Shown here piece after piece: positions 55,624-59,347 of a stretch of DNA of 59,347 nt (position 1 is its first letter; each line of letters starts with the position of its first letter). Under the pieces are notes generated by a model. That model searched no databases. It was not told the DNA's origin and worked only from the letters and a program-made list of their open reading frames with translations. This DNA comes from Fusobacteriaceae bacterium (lineage in GTDB: Bacteria > Fusobacteriota > Fusobacteriia > Fusobacteriales > Fusobacteriaceae). A program made the translations under genes and the position numbers. The stretch is taken from NCBI GenBank assembly GCA_031289425.1, contig JAITPM010000064.1, positions 1 through 59,347 on the forward strand, read 5' to 3'.

Positions 55624-58005
55624 CTAAAATTGATATCCAACACTCACTTGAGTAGTTATTTTATCCCATTTTTCGTCAGTAGAAACAGAAAATTCTATTG
55701 GGCCAATAAAAGATTCATATAATGCATTCAACCCGAAACCATTGACAGGTTTTTTCCACATGTTGCTTTTTTTAAATTTGCCGGATACATTATTTAAATC
55801 TTCAAATGCACCAAAATTCCAATTGGCTCCCAGATATAGATTTTTTAAAAATTCTTTCTCTAAACCAATCCTTCCTGCTATAAATTGTTTTACTAATTTT
55901 TGATGAGTCCTATATCCTAAAAAAGAAAATTCCTTATTGTCGATATAATCGTTAATTCCACCGATATTTATATATTGGTCTAAATAAAGATTTTTTCCAG
56001 AAATTATTCCTCCATACAGACCATATTTTAATGTTATGTTTTCTTTTATCGGAATATATCCATCTATCAAATACATTGCTCCATAGTAATTAGTACTACT
56101 TTTTCCGAAATTTCCACCCCAGATATAATTGAAATCTATTTTGTATCCGGAAGTAGGATGTTTGATTGAATTTAAATTATCGTATGTAATCTTTAAAAAA
56201 GTATTATTGATGTTTTTGCTATACTCAGAGGATTGTATATAAGGAATATTAGTATTTATCTTCTGCTCCAATTGGACATATCCTGTATCTATTCCATATG
56301 TTAGAAATATTTTATTGTTAATCTGAGTGGTGATTCCGAATTCCAATTTTGCAGTATTAATAGTAAATTCTGCAATTTTTTTTCTATCATCATATAAATA
56401 AAATGGTGATTCCCTTATAATTAGATTAGCAAAAATTCCTATTTTATTGGAAGAACCATAATAGAAAAAATTCTTTATTTCAAAACCTAAATAATCCCCT
56501 AATCTCAAATTTACAAAAGTACTGTGACCTAATTTTCCTACACTGGAAAACTCGGTACCTATATTTAGAGTGCTTCCGTAATCAGTACGATAGTTCACAC
56601 CAACTCCCAAAAGATTGGAAGGATTAACAGTAGCATCTACATATAAAACATCCTTTTCAACTCTAAAATATATATTATTTATAAAGTCCAAACCATAAAT
56701 TTTCATGATGTTTTTTTCTAAATTTAAATACGTAATATTTTTGTTCATTAAAGGATTTAACATAGATTTTAAAATATCAAGTTTTTCTGGACTTAGATTG
56801 CCTAAGAAAACCATTTCTCTAATATAAATATGGCTATCCCTATCTATGACTTCTTTGGGAGTATCCAATTTAGGCAAAGAATTGATAGCAGCCAATTTTT
56901 GACGTGCAGATTCTTCCCCAATGGTTATCAAAACTTCATTACTGATATTATCTATCGCAGAATAATTGCTCATATCTGGAGAAATCAATATAGCTGCTAA
57001 TTTTTTTTGATCTTCAGTAGAGGAAGCACTTGGAATAGCCATTAATTGATTTATAACACCAACGATGTTGAAGTCTTCATTGTCTTTTAAAATATTACCA
57101 ACATTTGACCCGATAACGACGTCAGCACCCATATCAAAAGCTGCTTGAATTGGTAGATTTTGAGAAATCATACCATCTACATATAGACGATTATCAATTT
57201 CGACTGGTTCAAATATTGTAGGAATGGCACTGCTCGCAGCCACAGCTCTTGCTATATCTCCATCCTTCAGTGTAACGCTTTTACCGGTATTTAAATCAGT
57301 CGCAACAACCCCTAGAGGGATTTTTGTATCTTTAAAATTATCGGTATTTTTAAATCTGGACAAGGCATTTTTTAATTTGAAATATATATATTCATCATCT
57401 ATAAAAGCCTTTGGCATAGAAAATTTAAACTTTTTGTCATATCGTAAAGTTACCATATAATCAAATTTATTAAATTTTCTTTCTAAAGGAACCAAAATTT
57501 CATTTCTATTTACTGAAGGTAGGCTACTCCAATTTACCGATTTTAAATAAATTGCTATTTCATCCGGAGTATAACCGACCGAATATAAGGCGCCTATGAC
57601 TGCACCTATACTAGTACCTGTGATATAATCAATTTTTACATTATTTCTTTCTAATTCTTTTAATACTCCAACATGAACTAAACCTTTTGCGCCACCACCA
57701 CTTAGAGCTAATCCAACTTTTAAAGATTTTTTATCTTGAATAGAATTTTTGGGAGTAGCAGTCGAGGTATTTTTTGTTTTTGCACTTTGAGGTTTGTTAT
57801 TTTTATTATTTTCTAAAACTTTTATTTTGTTTTCTAAAATTTTTATTTTTGATTTGAGGTCTTCTATTTCATTATCTTTTTCAGAAAGGATATTATTGGG
57901 CTCCGGAGAAATGTTATCTTCTGTAGGGGCATTGTTCTTGCTTTTAGAAATATTGTTCAACAACAAAATAAATATAAAAAGCAAACAATAAAATTTTTTA
58001 AACAT
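55624..58005 (-). CDS. Patatin-like type Vd autotransporter phospholipase (FplA-like)
   Basis: The 793-aa protein has a signal peptide (1-23), a coiled-coil-like charged segment (about 42-70), a Lys/Thr/Ser linker, then a patatin domain with oxyanion loop GGGAKG (103-108), S132 in GTSIG and the catalytic D277 in VDGM. A POTRA-like region (about 390-460) and a 16-strand-type beta-barrel ending in aromatic VGYQF follow. This is the layout of Fusobacterium FplA, a surface class A1 phospholipase. GGAGGG lies just before the ATG. It is probably the main outer-membrane lipase in the window. Confidence 0.92.
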   Translation of the reverse strand: MFKKFYCLLFIFILLLNNISKSKNNAPTEDNISPEPNNILSEKDNEIEDLKSKIKILENKIKVLENNKNNKPQSAKTKNTSTATPKNSIQDKKSLKVGLALSGGGAKGLVHVGVLKELERNNVKIDYITGTSIGAVIGALYSVGYTPDEIAIYLKSVNWSSLPSVNRNEILVPLERKFNKFDYMVTLRYDKKFKFSMPKAFIDDEYIYFKLKNALSRFKNTDNFKDTKIPLGVVATDLNTGKSVTLKDGDIARAVAASSAIPTIFEPVEIDNRLYVDGMISQNLPIQAAFDMGADVVIGSNVGNILKDNEDFNIVGVINQLMAIPSASSTEDQKKLAAILISPDMSNYSAIDNISNEVLITIGEESARQKLAAINSLPKLDTPKEVIDRDSHIYIREMVFLGNLSPEKLDILKSMLNPLMNKNITYLNLEKNIMKIYGLDFINNIYFRVEKDVLYVDATVNPSNLLGVGVNYRTDYGSTLNIGTEFSSVGKLGHSTFVNLRLGDYLGFEIKNFFYYGSSNKIGIFANLIIRESPFYLYDDRKKIAEFTINTAKLEFGITTQINNKIFLTYGIDTGYVQLEQKINTNIPYIQSSEYSKNINNTFLKITYDNLNSIKHPTSGYKIDFNYIWGGNFGKSSTNYYGAMYLIDGYIPIKENITLKYGLYGGIISGKNLYLDQYINIGGINDYIDNKEFSFLGYRTHQKLVKQFIAGRIGLEKEFLKNLYLGANWNFGAFEDLNNVSGKFKKSNMWKKPVNGFGLNALYESFIGPIEFSVSTDEKWDKITTQVSVGYQF

Positions 58006-58140
58006 AATTACCCTCCGAAAATAACAAAATGAAACAAAGTTTGGTTGTTTAATATTATATCAATTTTTTCAGATTAATACAAAATTTTTTTATTTATTTT
58101 GTGAAATTTTATATATTTTATAATCTTTAGAATAGATTTA

Positions 58141-58761
58141 TTATCTTATAAAATTTGTACTGATGATTTGTTCATTTTCCGGAAATGTTATACCGGCTTT
58201 TTTACCGGCTTCTATTGATTTTAATAACCAAGATATATTTTGCCCTAATGTTCTCATCGTTTGTAATCCTTCCAAATCTTTCTCTACTTCTTCAGGAGTA
58301 TTCCCATGGACTTGATTCCAATACTGAGATGAAACTATAGGCATACTTCTTATAGAAAAATACTTGTTTAATTCATCAAAAGTAGCAGTAGCTCCTCCAC
58401 GGCGGCAGCTTACGATAGAAGCCCCTAATTTACCGCTTACCTTTTGACCAGCGGCAAAGAAAAATCTATCTAAAAAACTTATAAATTGGCCGCAGGCGCT
58501 GGAAAAATATACAGGAGATCCAAGAACCAAGGCATCAATAGTATCTAATCTGTCTATTAATTCATTCACTTTATCATTTATAAAACATTTACCAGTTTTT
58601 TTACAAGAAAAACACGAGATACAACCGGAGATTGGAGCAGAACCTAGATACATTATTTCGCTTTCAATAGCATTTTTTGTTAATATGGATACTATTTCTT
58701 GTAGTGCTCTATTTGTGCACCCTTTTTCATGTGGACTTCCATTTAGCAATAAAACTTTCAT
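58141..58761 (-). CDS. Flavodoxin family NAD(P)H-dependent oxidoreductase
   Basis: The 206-aa protein has the NADPH-dependent FMN reductase pattern LLNGSPHEKGCTNRAL, the cysteine-rich ISGCISCFSCKKTGKC typical of iron-sulfur-flavoprotein-like members, and SPVYFSSACGQFISFLDR for FMN binding. The cysteine set could support redox or cluster binding. It has its own promoter with overlapping palindromes, which suggests control by a redox or ligand-responsive repressor. Confidence 0.86.
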   Translation of the reverse strand: MKVLLLNGSPHEKGCTNRALQEIVSILTKNAIESEIMYLGSAPISGCISCFSCKKTGKCFINDKVNELIDRLDTIDALVLGSPVYFSSACGQFISFLDRFFFAAGQKVSGKLGASIVSCRRGGATATFDELNKYFSIRSMPIVSSQYWNQVHGNTPEEVEKDLEGLQTMRTLGQNISWLLKSIEAGKKAGITFPENEQIISTNFIR

Positions 58762-58825
58762 AAATACCTCCTAAAGTATTTTTAAAATTAAAATGTTGTA
58801 ACTAATGATATTACTACATATTTAA

Positions 58826-58861
58826 AGTATAACATAATTTTATGTAATGTCAATATTACAT
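58826..58861 (-). promoter_or_regulatory. Promoter with overlapping palindromes before the flavodoxin gene
   Basis: On the minus strand TTGACA (58853-58848) and TATACT (58831-58826) are 16 bases apart. Two inverted repeats overlap it: ATGTAAT-gtcaat-ATTACAT (58842-58861) over the -35 and ACATAA-tt-TTATGT (58832-58845) in the spacer. Confidence 0.55.
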
Positions 58862-58966
58862 TAATAATGGTGGGAATTTTTATGAAGTCTAGATGAGAGA
58901 TTTTTTATTGTAAAACTATCTCAAGACGATAAATTATTTAGAATAGAGAATAAAAATATAAATTCA

Positions 58967-59002
58967 AAAAATAAAGGATTATTTACGTAATCCTTTATTT
59001 TT
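58967..59002. terminator. Bidirectional terminator after typA
   Basis: A 15-bp stem with core AAATAAAGGATTA/TAATCCTTTATTT and six-base loop TTTACG lies 17 bases after the typA stop codon. Confidence 0.8.
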
Positions 59003-59018
59003 AACCATAATTATAAAT

Positions 59019-59347
59019 CTAATCTTTATTATTGGCTCTTCTTCTAGCATTATCATTAAGTAATTTTTTTCTAAATCGAATATTGATTGGAGTGACTTCG
59101 ACCAATTCATCATCTGCTATGTAGTCTAGAGCCTGTTCTAAAGTGAATTTTCTAGGGGTTGAAAGTCTAACTGCATCATCACTGCCGGCAGCACGCATAT
59201 TTGTAAGTTTTTTAGTTTTACAGACATTTACAACCAAATCGTTTTCTCTATTATGCTCTCCAACGACCATACCGGCATATACTGGAACCCCGGGGTCTAA
59301 AAATAAAATACCTCTATCTTGTAAATTATTCAAGGCATAAGGAACGG
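59019..59347 (-). CDS. typA: Ribosome-associated GTPase TypA/BipA, C-terminal part
   Basis: The frame is open to the right edge, so only about the last 109 residues are present. They match the BipA-specific C-terminal domain: [59 protein letters not shown], and [18 protein letters not shown] followed by the basic [14 protein letters not shown] tail. TypA acts in ribosome assembly and stress or cold adaptation. The G domain lies outside the window. Confidence 0.95.
   Translation of the reverse strand, partial: VPYALNNLQDRGILFLDPGVPVYAGMVVGEHNRENDLVVNVCKTKKLTNMRAAGSDDAVRLSTPRKFTLEQALDYIADDELVEVTPINIRFRKKLLNDNARRRANNKD

Overview
The window reads as chromosome of an AT-rich, Gram-negative anaerobe, most likely a member of Fusobacteriota (genus not resolved). 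The reasons are very low GC in most genes, lipid A synthesis (LpxK), an outer-membrane patatin-type autotransporter like FplA, and a MORN-repeat protein. These sit beside Firmicutes-style metabolism: the GlpP antiterminator, class III fructose bisphosphatase, PPDK and ATP-type PEP carboxykinase. All assignments come from reading the sequence; no database search was run.

Layout. 1-4750 is accessory: an istA (IS21) remnant, an unrecognised 174-aa protein, a MORN-repeat protein, a small four-cysteine protein and a NERD nuclease-helicase of higher GC, followed by tRNA-Glu(CTC). 5400-14200 holds a membrane protein, glycogen debranching enzyme, a lactate/2-hydroxyacid dehydrogenase, recA, azoreductase, glycerol kinase and an unknown 374-aa protein. 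14330-23315 is a glycerol-centred block: glpP, a three-part TRAP transporter, a HAD phosphatase, a GlpA-like/GlpB-like/DUF1667 glycerol-3-phosphate dehydrogenase set, and MgtC. 23300-30300 has a DsbA-like protein, pckA, and a higher-GC block (DUF362 protein, MATE pump, cytosine-deaminase-like amidohydrolase) with palindromic intergenic repeats. 30400-43700 holds an S9 peptidase on the minus strand, then smc-lpxK-unknown-nadD-ppdK-fbp. 43700-50140 is a minus-strand operon: degenerate NERD-like protein, pncB, psd, NusG-II protein, AI-2E-type permease, rRNA methyltransferase, cyclophilin. 50590-59347 holds an AbgT transporter, a candidate small RNA, an EFR1 flavodoxin-ferredoxin, a lipoprotein, TSUP and ZIP transporters, the patatin autotransporter, a flavodoxin-like reductase and the 3' end of typA/bipA.

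How genes fit together. Glycerol would be phosphorylated by GlpK and oxidised by the GlpA/B-like proteins under GlpP control. No glpF is present; a TRAP transporter sits directly after glpP instead, so it may be the uptake system for glycerol or a related compound. PEP carboxykinase, PPDK and FBPase supply gluconeogenesis.

The most interesting unexplained signals are (1) a promoter followed by hairpins with two C-rich loops at 52227-52344, a candidate small RNA whose loop is complementary to the GGGGG-type ribosome sites of the glycerol dehydrogenase genes; (2) a strong terminator-like hairpin in front of the glpA-like gene, a candidate GlpP target; and (3) an N-terminally extended TRAP small subunit.
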